Below are positions 10,651 through 20,669 of a stretch of DNA of 64,000 nt, piece by piece; the first letter of the stretch is position 1; the number at the start of each line of letters is the position of its first letter. The position numbers and the translations under genes are program-made. Below the pieces are notes generated by a model. The model did no database searches, was not told the origin of the DNA, and saw only the letters and a list, made by a program, of their open reading frames with translations. This DNA is from Ephydatia muelleri. Taxonomy: Eukaryota > Porifera > Demospongiae > Spongillida > Spongillidae. The stretch is from NCBI GenBank assembly GCA_013339895.1, contig JABACO010000001.1, positions 11,704,813 through 11,768,812 of the forward strand, in the 5' to 3' direction.

Positions 10651-11110
10651 CAAAAGGTGCAGGATATAGTGGATGCTCGCAGACCATGGTGCATAGCAGC
10701 CTCATACCCTCGGACCAGCTTTTGGAAGGAGATGGAGTGGTGCTGAGATGTGTGCATGGCGATGCTGCGGTGTATCCTTTGTGCAAGGTCAGGATTGAGT
10801 TGGAGGGACACTCTATTCAAGTGGTCGCTGCTGTGTCGGAGACTCTACCCACATCGGTGCTGCTGGGAACGGATGCCAGGGAACTGGGTGATCTACTAGG
10901 TATGAAGATGCCTCAAGGGACCCTGTCACCAGTTGAACAGCAGGCATACGTCACTACGAGAGCGAGAGGAGCAGCAGAGGCTAGCAGGGAGCGAGAGGAG
11001 CGCTCAAATGAGGAACAGAGTGGTGTCAACCCAAATCCTGTGGTGATGACCACAGAGACGGAAGTTTGGGACTTGGGGAATCAGTTGGAGGAGGGTATTT
11101 TCGAAGGAGG
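10651..11110 (+). pseudogene. Retroviral-type aspartic protease, catalytic site deleted, copy A
   Basis: The protease flaps and core can be read (MVHSSLIPSDQLLEGDGVV, then VSETLPTSVLLGTDAREL), but the active-site strand is broken. Copy B reads ATAGTGCTGGACACTGGATG, giving LDTG, whereas copy A reads ATAGTGGATG; ten bases including the DTG codons are missing at about 10670. The frame therefore shifts and the first part of the protease is lost. In an intact element this enzyme cleaves the Gag-Pol polyprotein as a dimer. A Glu-rich linker follows towards the integrase. Confidence 0.75.
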
Positions 11111-11445
11111 TATCTCAAGACGGAAGCAGACCCGACGAGAAAAGCGTAGAGGAAGAAAGAACTTCCAGATGGCAGAAAGTGAGACTACCTCTGTGGAGCA
11201 ACAGAAGCCTGAAAAGGACAATATCCTCGGAGCATCAGCAGAGGAACTTACAGCCTTACAGGAAGTGGATCCAACGCTTGCAGTGGTCAGAGAAGCGGTT
11301 GTTGGAGTGGAGAATGACCAATCAGGCAGCTTCTTCAAGAAGGATGGATTGCTGTACCGAAGAAGAAAGCAGGCAGCTGGTGGAGGAGGAGAAGACCTGG
11401 ATGGGGAACAGCTTGTTCTACCTAAGGAGTTCAGGAAGTCGGTGT

Positions 11446-12470
11446 TAAACCTAGCCCACAGCTTACCCACAGCTGGCCATCTGGGAAAGAAGAAAACAGT
11501 GGATCGCATTCTGCAGAGATTCTACTGGCCGGGAGTGTACCGCGATGTGACAAGCTATTGCAAGAGCTGCGCAGGATATCAGAAGGTGTCTTGGAGCTAA
11601 AGTCACCAGGGCACCCTTGGTTCCACTACCCGTGATTTCAGTACCCTTTGAGAGATTTGCTATGGACATTGTCGGGCCACTACCCAGAAGCAGTCGATGA
11701 AATAAGTACGTGCTAGTGGTGTGTGACTATGCCACCAGATATCCGGAGGCAATAGCAATGCGGACCGTGGAAGCGGAACGAGTGGCAGAGGAGTTAGTGA
11801 CACTGTTCGCGAGGGTAGGAATCCCAGAAGAGATCCTTACGGATCAGGGCACTAACTTTACATCAAGGCTGCTGAAGGAGCTGTATTGGCTGTTACATAT
11901 CCGCCATATCCGCACCAGCCCGTACCACCCACAGACAGACGGCCTCGTGGAGCGTTTTAATAGAACGCTGAAGACGATGCTGAGGAAGACAGCAGTTGAC
12001 GAAGGCAAGGACTGGGACCGAGTACTATCCTACGTGCTCTTCGCTTATCGAGAGGTGCCCCAGAGCTCTACAGGATTCTCGCCTTTCGAGCTACTTTACG
12101 GACGGGCACTGAGGGAACCATTGGACGTGCTGAAGGAGACGTGGGAGGGGAATGAAAAAAGCCCGGAGAGTGTGGTGTCACATATTCTGATGATGTGGGA
12201 CCACGATGAAGGAGCTGGTGATGGAGAACACGAGAAAGGCTTAAGCCAGTCAGAAGAGGTGGTATGACCAGAACGCATGGGACAGAGAGCTGAAAGTTGG
12301 CAGTAAGGTGTTGGTTCTACTTCCTTCTTCCACAAACAAGCTGCTCGCTCAGTGGCAAGGCCCGTATGTAGTGCTGAAACAGGTGGGCACGGTGGACTAT
12401 GAGATAGACATGCATGATCACAGGAAAAGGAAGAGGATATTCCACGTGAACATGTTAAAGGAGTTCTCCC
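11446..12470 (+). pseudogene. Integrase with HHCC, DDE core and GPY/F, copy A
   Basis: The zinc-binding domain reads AHSLPTAGHLGKKKTVD, then YCKSCAGYQK (His2Cys2). A frame break near 11598 separates it from the core. In the core the catalytic residues are visible as AMDIVGP (Asp), LTDQGTNF (Asp) and GLVERFNRTL (Glu), followed by AYREVPQSSTGFSPFELLYGR. A frame break near 12250 precedes the C-terminal WQGPYVVLKQVG, a GPY/F module, and FHVNMLKEF. The reading frame that holds GPY/F (from 12308) continues directly into the reverse transcriptase, which shows that integrase lies upstream of RT in this element. This segment is missing from copy B. Confidence 0.88.
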
Positions 12471-13551
12471 CACCTAGCGACAGTATGGCTGTTGGATACT
12501 GGTGTGCTGAAGAAGCCTACCTCGGAGAGCCTGGAGTTGACGACGGAGAAGTTCCTGTGTGGCGTGAGGAACTAGGATCAGAGCTGGAGGCGTGTCCAGT
12601 CATGGGTGAACAGCTGACAACAGAGCAAAAGGAGGAATTGGCTGGTGTACTGAAAGAGTTTGCAGGAGTGTTCAGCGATCTACCGGGACGGACAAGTCTG
12701 GCAGAACACCCCATCGAGTGTGGTTCCGCAAGGCCGATTAGGTTGGCTCCATACCGAATCCCTCATGCATACAGGAAGGCAGTACAGCAGGAGATCTCAG
12801 AGATGCTGGAAGGAGGCGTGATTGAACCGTCAGCGAGTGAATGGTATTCTCCCATGGTGATTGTCAAGAAAGAGGACGGAGCCCTGAGAATCTGTGTGGA
12901 CTACAGAAAGCTGAACAGTGTGTCGCAGGTTGATGCCTACCCGATGCCCAGGATCGATGACATACTTGATCATCTGGGAAAGTCACAGTACATCTCTACG
13001 ATGGACCTAACACGGGGTTACTGGCAAGTTCCGGTAGAGCAACAGGCACGCCCCAAGCCTGCATTTGCCACACCATTCGGGCTATTTCAGTTTAAGATGA
13101 TGCCGTTTGGACTTCAGGGAGCTCCTGCCACATTCCAGAGGCTCATGGACCAGGTGATCCAGGGAATGGATAGTTTTGCCAGTGCCTATCTGGACGACTC
13201 ATCATCTTTAGCAGCTCCTGGGAGGACCACATGAGACATCTACATTGTGTGCTAGAGCGACTGGTGGGGGCGGGGCTGACCGTTAAGTCGAGCAAGTGTC
13301 AGTTTGGCATGTCCAAATGTACGTAATTGGGGCACGTGATTGGTAGTGGAATCGTGTCACTTGAGCCGTCAAAAGTATTGGTTGTCCAGTGGTTTGAGGC
13401 TCCAAAGACGAAGACACAGGTGCGAGCATTCCTTGGTTTGACGGGGGTACTACCGGCGATTCATCCCAAACTACTCAGCAGTGGCTCTACCACTAACGGA
13501 GCTGACAAAGAAGATGGCACCCACCACAGTTACTTGGACCCTAAGGTGTGA
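12471..13551 (+). pseudogene. Reverse transcriptase downstream of integrase, copy A
   Basis: After a linker (EELAGVLKEFAGVFSDLPG) the fingers and palm follow: GGVIEPSASEWYSPMVIVKK, RICVDYRKLN, STMDLTRGYWQVP and MPFGLQGAPATFQRLMD. The catalytic box is AYLDD at about 13184. Directly after it a frameshift occurs (13195 region), then a stop replaces the Tyr of the LGHVIGSG strand at 13324. The thumb, starting VQWFEAPKTKTQVRAFLGL, is frame-broken near 13460. All family motifs are otherwise in order. The missing equivalents in copy B mean this is the only view of the element's RT in the window. Confidence 0.85.
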
Positions 13552-13589
13552 GACGGCGTTTCAGGAGCTGAAGAGGCTACTCCACCCCT

Positions 13590-14045
13590 GTGCTAGCCAG
13601 CCCGGATTTTGAAAAACCGTTTATCCTGCAGACGGATGCATCAGAGTATGGGGTCGGAGCAGTCCTAAGTCAACGAGACGAAGCGGGTGGTGATCACCCT
13701 ATTGCTTACATCAGCAGGAAGCTACTCCCTCGAGAAGTAAGATACTCCACGGTGGAGAAGGAGTGTCTGGCCATCAAGCTTGGGATGGAGACATTCAGAG
13801 TTTATCTCCTAGGCCGGAAGTTCACTGTGGAGACCGACCACCGATCACTTGTGTGGCTGAATAAGCTTAAAGGAAAGCAACTCCAGACTGACACGGTGGA
13901 GTCTGGCACTCCAACCCTACCAATACACGGTGGTACACAGAGCTGGTCTCAGCAACGGGAATGCCGATGCCCTATCCCGTGTCAACATGGGGACAGATCA
14001 GGATAGAGCAACAAAGGAGTTTGTTGCTGAAGAAGGGGGGTGGGG
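13590..14045 (+). pseudogene. RNase H and 3' end with polypurine tract, copy A
   Basis: The RNase H domain reads FILQTDASEYGVGAVLSQ, IAYISRKLLPREVRYSTVE, ECLAIKLGMETFRVYLLGR and TVETDHRSLVWLNKLKG, covering the D-E-D residues of the gypsy RNase H. A frameshift near 13890 is followed by GNADALSRVN in another frame. The sequence GAAGGGGGGTGGGG at 14032-14045 is the polypurine tract that abuts the 3' LTR. Nothing integrase-like follows, which confirms the domain order. Copy B retains only the part from 13803 on. Confidence 0.85.
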
Positions 14046-14317
14046 TGTGAAGGAGCAGCGAAAGGGATCAAGGGAAAAGATCAAACACCGGGTGGACACA
14101 AAAACATCATGTCCGCCCAGCTGAACCCAAAGAACGATCCCAACCAATGAACTAGGGGAGATTATGGACCAATGGCTTATTAGTGCAGTAGTATAAAAAG
14201 TGTACGTGTGCCTGTGTGGGGATGCAATGCGAGAGGTGTGAAATAACTGTAAAAAGTTATATTTGAACCCGGACTCGGTGGTGAAACTATCCAGCGGCGC
14301 GCGCGCGCTCACTTACA
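14046..14317 (+). repeat. 3' LTR of the Gmr1-like element, copy A
   Basis: This repeats 9222-9484 with a few substitutions plus a short insertion (AAAAAGTTAT near 14251). It ends CTTACA before the target duplication TACAT. Flanking sequence after it (GTATACTATATGTAC) is host DNA shared with copy B. Confidence 0.9.
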
Positions 14318-14480
14318 TACATGTATACTATATGTACAACAATTCCATCAAAGTAATTGCTCATAACACTAATTCGGTTAATTTGACCACTGAAGTGAAT
14401 AATGCATGGTGCTATAATTTAATCTTATCTAATCTTATCTACTCTCCAGAAAATGTTTTCTTCCTTGGTACCACATAAAT

Positions 14481-15010
14481 AGCTCTGATGATCTGAAGAA
14501 GTGTGTGGCAACAGCATTTCCACACAGTGCGCTGTTCTGTCGACTGACACGATCACAACTCCAGGTCTTTATGCAAGATCTATGGGAAAGGTTAGCTCAA
14601 ATAATTTCTGAACAAGTTTTGAATGCTACTTGTATTTGAGTTTCAATGATATTGAACCAGAAGAAGAGTCGGTATTGAGGAAAGTATTTAAACCTGTGGT
14701 GTGCATGGGCAGACAACCAGGCAGTAATGTTTCTGTTCTTGGCTCAAATCTACTATTCAAAAGTGATGGAACCCTCAGATGAGCAGGATTACATTGTGAT
14801 TCCAGAGATTATTCAAAAACTTGGCCTTGGGGGCGCTTTGGCTCTAATTGAAGAACAACCTGTAGTACCAAACCCCCTTTGCACTGTACTAACTGGAATA
14901 AAGCGAATCGCTGGGTTTGTGAAGAATTTTTCTTCACATGAAGGTTTTATACGAGTGCTATACCCCATGCAAAGATTTGTGAAGAATTTTTCTTCATGTG
15001 AGGTTTTATA
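14481..15010 (+). pseudogene. Remnant of an uncharacterised transposase-like gene, copy A
   Basis: Open pieces read DDLKKCVATAFPHSALFCRL (14484-14592), then, after a possible intron, DIEPEEESVLRKVFKPVVC and SVLGSNLLFKSDGTL, and after a frame change EQDYIVIPEIIQKLGLGGAL. The first piece resembles the 'D...L..A....FP......' segment of MULE-like DDE transposases. I cannot assign the rest. A repeated phrase GTGAAGAATTTTTCTTCA occurs twice (14921-14938 and 14979-14996). The assignment is weak. Confidence 0.3.
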
Positions 15011-15242
15011 GCAGTGTTATACGCATGTGAAGAATGATTGTCCTCGCATTAAAAACTATCTCCTCTCATTGTACTGATTACATGTACATGTAATGCCACA
15101 TGTGAATTTGTTATTATTTAGCATTACTGATTATGAACATATCAAAGTATTTACTTTGTAAGTACTGTATGATAAGCTTATCTATGATGCTCGAATAGAA
15201 AATTGCTTCATTCTTTTTGCAAGTAAAAAGCAACAACGAGCT

Positions 15243-15505
15243 GTGGTGGCGGCTGATCCATCAGCTCATCCGACAACCTTGGTGCCAGCGGCGGATCCAT
15301 CAGCTCACACGACAACCATGGTGCCAGCGACCGATCAATCAGCTCACCTGACAACCATGGTACCGGCGGCCAATACATCAGCTCACCCGACAACCATGGT
15401 GCCTGTGGCCGATCCATCAGCTCACCCGACAACCATGATGCCAGCGGCCAATTTATCAGCTTACCCAACAACCATGGTGCCAGCGGCCGATCCGTCAGCT
15501 CCAGC
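15243..15505. repeat. 39-bp coding-like minisatellite, copy A (about 7 units)
   Basis: Units of 39 bp translate on the plus strand as PAADPSAHPTTMV and relatives. The minus strand is also open and reads LSGELMDRPQAPW repeats. Units differ by a few bases each. Copy B has lost 30 bp at the right end. The array is followed by a Ser/Pro-rich open frame, so it may be a Pro/Thr/Ser linker in a larger gene. Confidence 0.9.
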
Positions 15506-15657
15506 CGATACTGGCGATAGGTCTAGCAACCTCTGATGCCATGGAAGAAGCACCCACACCTGCAGTTGTACCAGCTGCTGAAATATGAGAGGAACAAGTT
15601 GCCCCTCCCCCTCACGACAATCCAGCGGCTTGTCCTGCTGCTGACTTAGCCAGTTGT

Positions 15658-16378
15658 TTGCCCTATATGGTGCGTCATGGGACCATTGAAATTGGGGAGC
15701 TCGAGAATTTCAATGGTCCAAGGACTAAGAAACACAGAACAAGAACTGAAGCATGGACTCAGGGTTCATTTACAATTTCTTCCCCACGGTCATCCACTCC
15801 ATACCACTCACAACCGTACCCCTATTCATCACCCTGGTCACACTCTCCACCTCCTTCACATTCACCACGACCACAACGCTCACGTTCATCAAGTGTCTTG
15901 CACTCATCCTCATCACGACGCTCACATTCACCAAGTGTCTTGCACTCAGCCCACTGCCACAATAATGGACCAGCCCACTGCCACAATACTGGACCAGAAC
16001 CTCAGTGCCACAATACTGGACCAGCACACTACCACCTGTTATATTCGACCAGAACCCACTGCCACAGTACTGGACACCTTTAAGTATGGGAAAGATTCTG
16101 TCTGTAGCCGCATCATGGTGCTGTCTGTATTCCTGTTTCTTGCCACATCTACACGTGTAACTAGTAATACAAAAATGATTCCAAGGTGCTTCTTTTGTAT
16201 ATTTAACATTTTCCAGAATGTTCCTTCCATTGAAAAGAAGGGCGTTCCGGCAAATGTCAAGTTCTTAGAAGAACTATTTACATGTCCAGATAACAAGACT
16301 CAATTTAGGGACACTAGGCATAGGTCCACAACCGACTTCTTCACGGGTGCACCAGTCATATATGTGAGCAACAACTGA
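15658..16378 (+). CDS. Low-complexity Ser/Pro/His-rich open frame, copy A (doubtful gene)
   Basis: A frame of 141 codons begins ELENFNGPRTKKHRTRTEAW and runs into a Ser/Pro/His-rich region built from short repeats (CACTGCCACAATACTGGACC several times near 15950-16070). An overlapping frame continues to 16378 with VPSIEKKGVPANVKFLEELF, which could be a separate exon after an acceptor ending at 16216. Copy B keeps both frames, joined by an indel, although the nucleotide repeats differ in number. That could mean recent duplication rather than selection. No function can be given. Confidence 0.3.
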
Positions 16379-16437
16379 CTTCTTCACAGGTGCAACAGTC
16401 ATATATGTGAGCAACAACTGACTTCTTCATGGGTGCT
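16329..16437. repeat. 45-bp tandem repeat, copy A (about 2.4 units)
   Basis: The phrase CAACTGACTTCTTCA (first unit CAACCGACTTCTTCA) recurs at 45-bp spacing, with GTCATATATGTGAGCAACAA between the units. It is also present in copy B at 40501-40609. Confidence 0.8.
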
Positions 16438-16546
16438 CTCAAGTAATCTAAGCAACATCTAACTTTTTGCAGGAGTGCATGATACGCACAATTTATGCAT
16501 GCATCATGTTCCGTGTGATGTGTGATGTTTAATTTGACCGCTACTG

Positions 16547-17725
16547 TCATGTGCTGATCTCACTCTTTCGGTCCTTTTCATGGTACCAAGGGAATATGGC
16601 CTGTAATTCTGCCAAGCAATCTTTATAGTCAGTAAACCAGCCATTGCTTAGTGCCTCTAGTCTACCACCTGCCATCATCAGCTTTACATTCTGGTGAATT
16701 GCACACACACATACCGAGTGAGTGCCCATGGGTACTGCCAGCAAACATTCTTTAGGTCTCAGTTCTGCAAACTTAGAGAAGCCAACCTTCACATTTGGAT
16801 GCTGTGTTTTGAATTGATGGTATGCTTCCTTCAGGTTGCAAAGCACAAGCCTCTTCTGTCAATGCTGTTTCTCTCCATCTGCACTTGGTACTGACAAAAA
16901 ATCCTTTTTTCCAGGCATCACATGGCTTATACTGTCACTGCAGTAAAAGTTTTTCACTAGCTCTACAGTCTCTTCTGTAAGAGATGGCTTTGTTCACGAG
17001 TCAGGGCTAGACAAGATCCTTTTATCTTCAACAAGCTTTTTTGCACACCTTGTAAATACGTATTAGCACTAAACTCTTCTCTTATTCTCTGTAAGGACCA
17101 ACTCTTTGGTAGAACCGTAAGAATCCTCATTCTTTTGCTTAACTTGATAGATGCAAACTTTTCTTTAAGCTGCTATTTCTATGCCATCATTTCTATGCAA
17201 CACATCGGTGATTACCCCTGTAAAAAGCTGTAAGTTCTTTTCCACAGCTTCGCCAAATTTGTATACTTTTTGAACAAGATATGTTTCAATATGATGATGA
17301 CTACGTCGTTTTTGATAAGAGAGATTCCTTGGATAGCAAATGTTGCTGTGTAGTTCAGTAGCGGTATCATCTAACTGGTGATCATTGTCGCTTCCTTCGC
17401 TACTTTCAGTACTACAGAGTGTGCCACAAATTTTGGTAGTTGGTTCGGTGCCAGGAGGTGATGCTAAGTTGCTAGGACCAGGACATTCATCTGATATCAT
17501 TGAGCTTGTGCTTCCTACGGAAGTGTCAACTGTGTGCGTTATTGCTGTCAGACAGTTGCAGCACATGACATCTCCGGTTTTTAGTGGGAGAGATGGGTGT
17601 TTTGCGATTACTGTTGCTGATAGAACTGGAAGGCTCAAATAAATACGGCGCTTGTGTCTCCTGTAAGGGTAGCAACAGTAATTTCTACGGTTGTCCATAC
17701 CTTGCACTCGTGAGCGTTCTTCCAA
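16547..17725 (-). pseudogene. Uncharacterised transposon-linked protein, minus strand, copy A
   Basis: Reading leftwards, 17725-17165 is open. It has a CxxC motif (MCCNCLTA), an acidic/Ser middle and a helix ending VLHRNDG. The sequence then passes through frame breaks (17164-16847) with ISHVMPGKKDFLS, and ends open at 16846-16547 with LCNLKEAYHQFKTQHPNVKV, GFSKFAELRPKECLL and THSVCVCAIHQNVKLMM. This last motif series (FSKFAELRP..GTHSVCVC.HQNVKLM) recurs in repeated invertebrate proteins that behave like transposon cargo. I cannot name the family. Several stops lie between the two open parts, so this copy is dead. Confidence 0.45.
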
Positions 17726-17871
17726 AACAATGCAAAAAGGTGGGTACTAAGTGTTCTTTAAATAGAATGCAAAAAGGAGCTGAATCATGATAGGCAATTA
17801 AGCATCAGTGTTGATTGCTGTGGTGTGATACAGTAGCGGTCATTAAAAAGGTTACGTTCAGAGCAATAGAA

Positions 17872-18125
17872 AATGGTGTTCTCCACGTATAAGAAGCTTC
17901 GGATAGTTTTCTTTCATCAGAAGGGTCTGAAGGCACCAGAGAATGGAAAACGCCTATTTCAAGAAGGAATGATGGCTTCGAAGCAAGGAATTCACAAGTT
18001 CATAAAACGTTTTGAAGCAATGGGTTCGATTAGTTGGTAACAAGGAAGTGGGCAATTATCCAAAGTGATGGAAGTGGTAAAAGCTATCGTCGATGACCAG
18101 ATGAAGGCGGACAACGAGACATCGG
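17872..18125 (+). pseudogene. Tc1-like transposase DNA-binding N-terminus, copy A
   Basis: The frame MVFSTYKKLRIVFFHQKGLK, KRLFQEGMMASKQGIHKFI and then VVKAIVDDQMKADNETS follows the paired helix-turn-helix region of Tc1/mariner transposases, which binds the element ends. There is a frame break near 18010 and stops after it. The catalytic DDE part is absent. Only this N-terminal piece was present when the block was duplicated, because copy B (42045-42299) ends at the same place. Confidence 0.6.
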
Positions 18126-19340
18126 TATTTAATTAACATACCGTTAAATGTTACGTGACAAATGTGATAAGTGAGTGAGAAATAATAGCGTTACCATGTG
18201 TAGTATACGAATGCTGACGTAATGCAACCGTATCAGCTGGACTTAATTAAAGAACAATAGTCGTTGTGCGCAAGCCAGAGGCGGCCGCCGAAGATTCTAG
18301 ATGAACACTTACTATTTATATGTATGTGTCATTGTGCACTGAGATGAGTGAGTGTTCGATGTAGTGTATAGTGTTTTGTGTAGATTATAGTGGTGTGCCG
18401 TGTCCGCTACTCGAGCGTGCAACCAGGATTCGCATCGGGGTGATACTACACCGTGCCGTACCGTTGGACCAATGTGCTGTTTTTTCTAACGACCATGCGA
18501 CGGCAACAGCATAATAAAAAACGTAAACTTTTTTGTGACCAATACTGTCGTTACATAACCCACTTAGCACCACTTAGCAATGCAAGCCATGTAAAATATA
18601 TATATATAGCTGCCACATGATCAAACCTATGCGGTTCTCAGGGGTTATTTATAATTTTAAAAACGAGAAACCACTATATTAGTTGTCCTTTGAGTTCTGT
18701 TTAATACAAAATTGAACATTAATCCGCAAGTTTTCAAAATTTTACAATCTGCGCTGTAAACATAATATTTATTTAACCCTTTCACAACCTACAAAAATGA
18801 TTATCAAATGTAGATTGTACTTAAGTTGAACTTCCATTTGATGCCAAAAATGTCTCTATCAGACAAACAATGGTAAAGATGTATGAGCCTGCCAAGTTTA
18901 AAATTATCTGGAAAAATTAATTATTCAGTGCAGTATATTTCGTAAACCATTAAAGTTATTAACTTGCTAAATGGTACAAGTAAGATTCATCCAAAGACAA
19001 ACAAATATGAGTAATTACATCAAGATTGGAAGATGTGATGCACGCTCCTATACAAAGAAATAATGGAATGACCCGCTTGTAAGTTCCTCAGGGGAAAGGT
19101 AACTGGTTACAAGTGGTGGGAACTGATGTCTTATCTAAGAGGTTAGTGGGGATGAGTGAATCATTATCAATCTACATGTACGCATTTGTCTAAACTACAA
19201 CTTGTGTTGTCTGAAACACAATCAAGTGTCTATAACTTTTAGCCTTGCACATAGACTGAATGCAAGGACTTCCTCTTTTCTGAAATTAGACATACTAGGG
19301 ATAGCCAAACACCAGGACCGGAAGGAATGTATGGGAGCCA
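18126..19340. other. AT-rich non-coding stretch, copy A
   Basis: No coding frame or repeat structure beyond a short TA run (near 18599-18608) is supported. It is nearly identical to 42300-43510 except for small indels. Confidence 0.5.
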
Positions 19341-19354
19341 ATATCAGAACACGA

Positions 19355-19740
19355 GTAATAAAGATGCAATGCACATCCACACACAACTATCAATACATGG
19401 CACAGAACTTGCAATACAGAACAGCAATTAGCAATGCAGAGATATAAACAACTATATCAATGCAGAGAAACACACAACTAGCAATGCAATGCAGCAATGC
19501 AGAGCCACACACTACTAGTTAAAGCAGACGTAAACAGAACAATGCAAAGCCTTGCTAACACAAATATTATTGCAGAGCCACACACAATTGAAAGATACGC
19601 TGTAGGTACACGCAACGAGTAATGTAATGGCACCGATTGCTTCCAAAGGTCAGGACACACATCTTGCAATGCACTGACACACAAGGAACAATGCAGAGGT
19701 ACAAACGACTAGCAATACTGAGCCACACACGACTTGAAAG
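19355..19740. repeat. Degenerate short tandem repeats rich in CAATGCAGAG, copy A
   Basis: The motifs GCAATGCAGAG, CACACAACTA and GAGCCACACAC recur irregularly at about 20-50 bp. The array differs from copy B in unit number (copy B has an additional CAATGCTGAGCCACACA segment near 43678), as expected for a slippage-prone repeat. Confidence 0.6.
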
Positions 19741-19772
19741 GCACATGCTGAAAATTAGGGCATTACGACGCA

Positions 19773-20669
19773 CCATCAGTCTTCATAAGGGGTGGAATAG
19801 AAGATGTGTGACTTAGTTTGGAATTAGTTTGGATAAATTGTTACTGTTGATAATATTACATTCATGAGAATCATAAAAGGACTGTATTGCAAGTTCATAT
19901 TCTCTAGCAATATTTTTGTAGACCACTCTGTCCTTATGATACCATTTTTTCTTTAAGAGTAACAATTTGCAAATATGCTTTAGACGTGGTAGTTTGCTAG
20001 ATGACACAATTCTTAAAGGAACAAACCTCTCAATGCATTCATTCAGCTTCATAGAGAAAACATTCCAAAACTCATCAACTGAACAAGATTACCCAGCTTG
20101 TTAATCTCCCTACTCGTGGTAATCACTGTATCGATCTTGTGATAGTTTCTGATGTCAGTATGATATTTGATATTTCAGTTGTTGATCCCTTTGTTGTCTC
20201 TTGTGATCATTCATCTGTTGAATTCAGGGTTATATGTCCTTGCAATCATCCTGCAAACTCTACCTCGTATTGTCGAGATTTTAGTGCAGCAAATTACCCT
20301 TTGATGATATCTTTCCTTCTGGATATCGATTGGCTAATGCTTCAGCAATCTTGTTCAGTTGATGAGTTTTGGAATGTTTTCTCTATGAAGCTGAATGAAT
20401 GCATTGAGAGGTTTGTTCCTTTAAGAATTGTGTCATCTAGCAAACTACCACGTCTAAAGCATATTCGCAAATTGTCTATTAAAGAAAAAATGGTATCATA
20501 AGGACAGAGTGGTCTACAAAAAAATTGCTAGAGAATATGAACTTGCAATACAGTCCTTTTATGATTCTCATGAATGTAATATTATCAACAGTAACAATTT
20601 ATCCAAACTATATGTTAATTCCAAACTAAGTCACACATCTTCTATTCCACCCCTTATGAAGACTAATGG
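19773..20669. repeat. Inverted duplication of a non-LTR retrotransposon segment
   Basis: Left arm 19773-20090 is the reverse complement of right arm 20347-20669, with few differences, around a 256-bp spacer. Both arms encode the same segment (MKLNECIERFVPLRIVSSSK; REYELAIQSFYDSHECN), the left arm on the minus strand. The left arm starts precisely where copy A of the segmental duplication ends. Likely origins are an aberrant target-primed reverse transcription event or a fold-back repair event. Confidence 0.9.

Larger units (their letters stand above)
9222..14317 (+). mobile_element. Gmr1-like Ty3/gypsy retrotransposon, copy A
   Basis: The element is 5096 bp, flanked by direct TACAT target duplications (9217-9221 and 14318-14322) and bounded by LTRs of 263 and 272 bp that begin TGTGAAGG and end CTTACA. 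The domain order read 5' to 3' is Gag, protease, integrase (HHCC, DDE core, GPY/F), reverse transcriptase, RNase H. Integrase before RT is the Ty1/copia order, but the GPY/F module and RT/RNase H motifs are Ty3/gypsy in type. This combination is described for the Gmr1 lineage. Several stops and frameshifts make it non-autonomous now. The same insertion at the same site is present in copy B. Confidence 0.92.
5921..19772. repeat. Large segmental duplication, copy A (13.9 kb)
   Basis: From 5921 the sequence matches 29192 onward almost base for base. The match runs, with small indels, to the shared string GGCATTACGACGCA ending at 19772 in this copy and 43983 in the other. Both copies are in direct orientation, about 9.4 kb apart. 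Shared landmarks include a broken kinase, a Gmr1-like gypsy element at an identical target site, a 39-bp minisatellite and a Tc1-like fragment. The left edge lies inside a pogo-like transposase tail, and the right edge abuts an inverted non-LTR fragment. The one large difference is inside the gypsy element (11111-13802 here versus 34423-37981 in copy B). Confidence 0.95.

Noticed and set aside
10348-10820. Long minus-strand open frames opposite Gag and Pol
   Set aside because: They mirror the coding bias of the plus-strand gag-pol and show no motif of their own.
9222-14317. Classification as a Ty1/copia element because integrase precedes RT
   Set aside because: The integrase has a GPY/F module, and the RT and RNase H motifs and the LTR/primer-site type are Ty3/gypsy; order alone is not enough.
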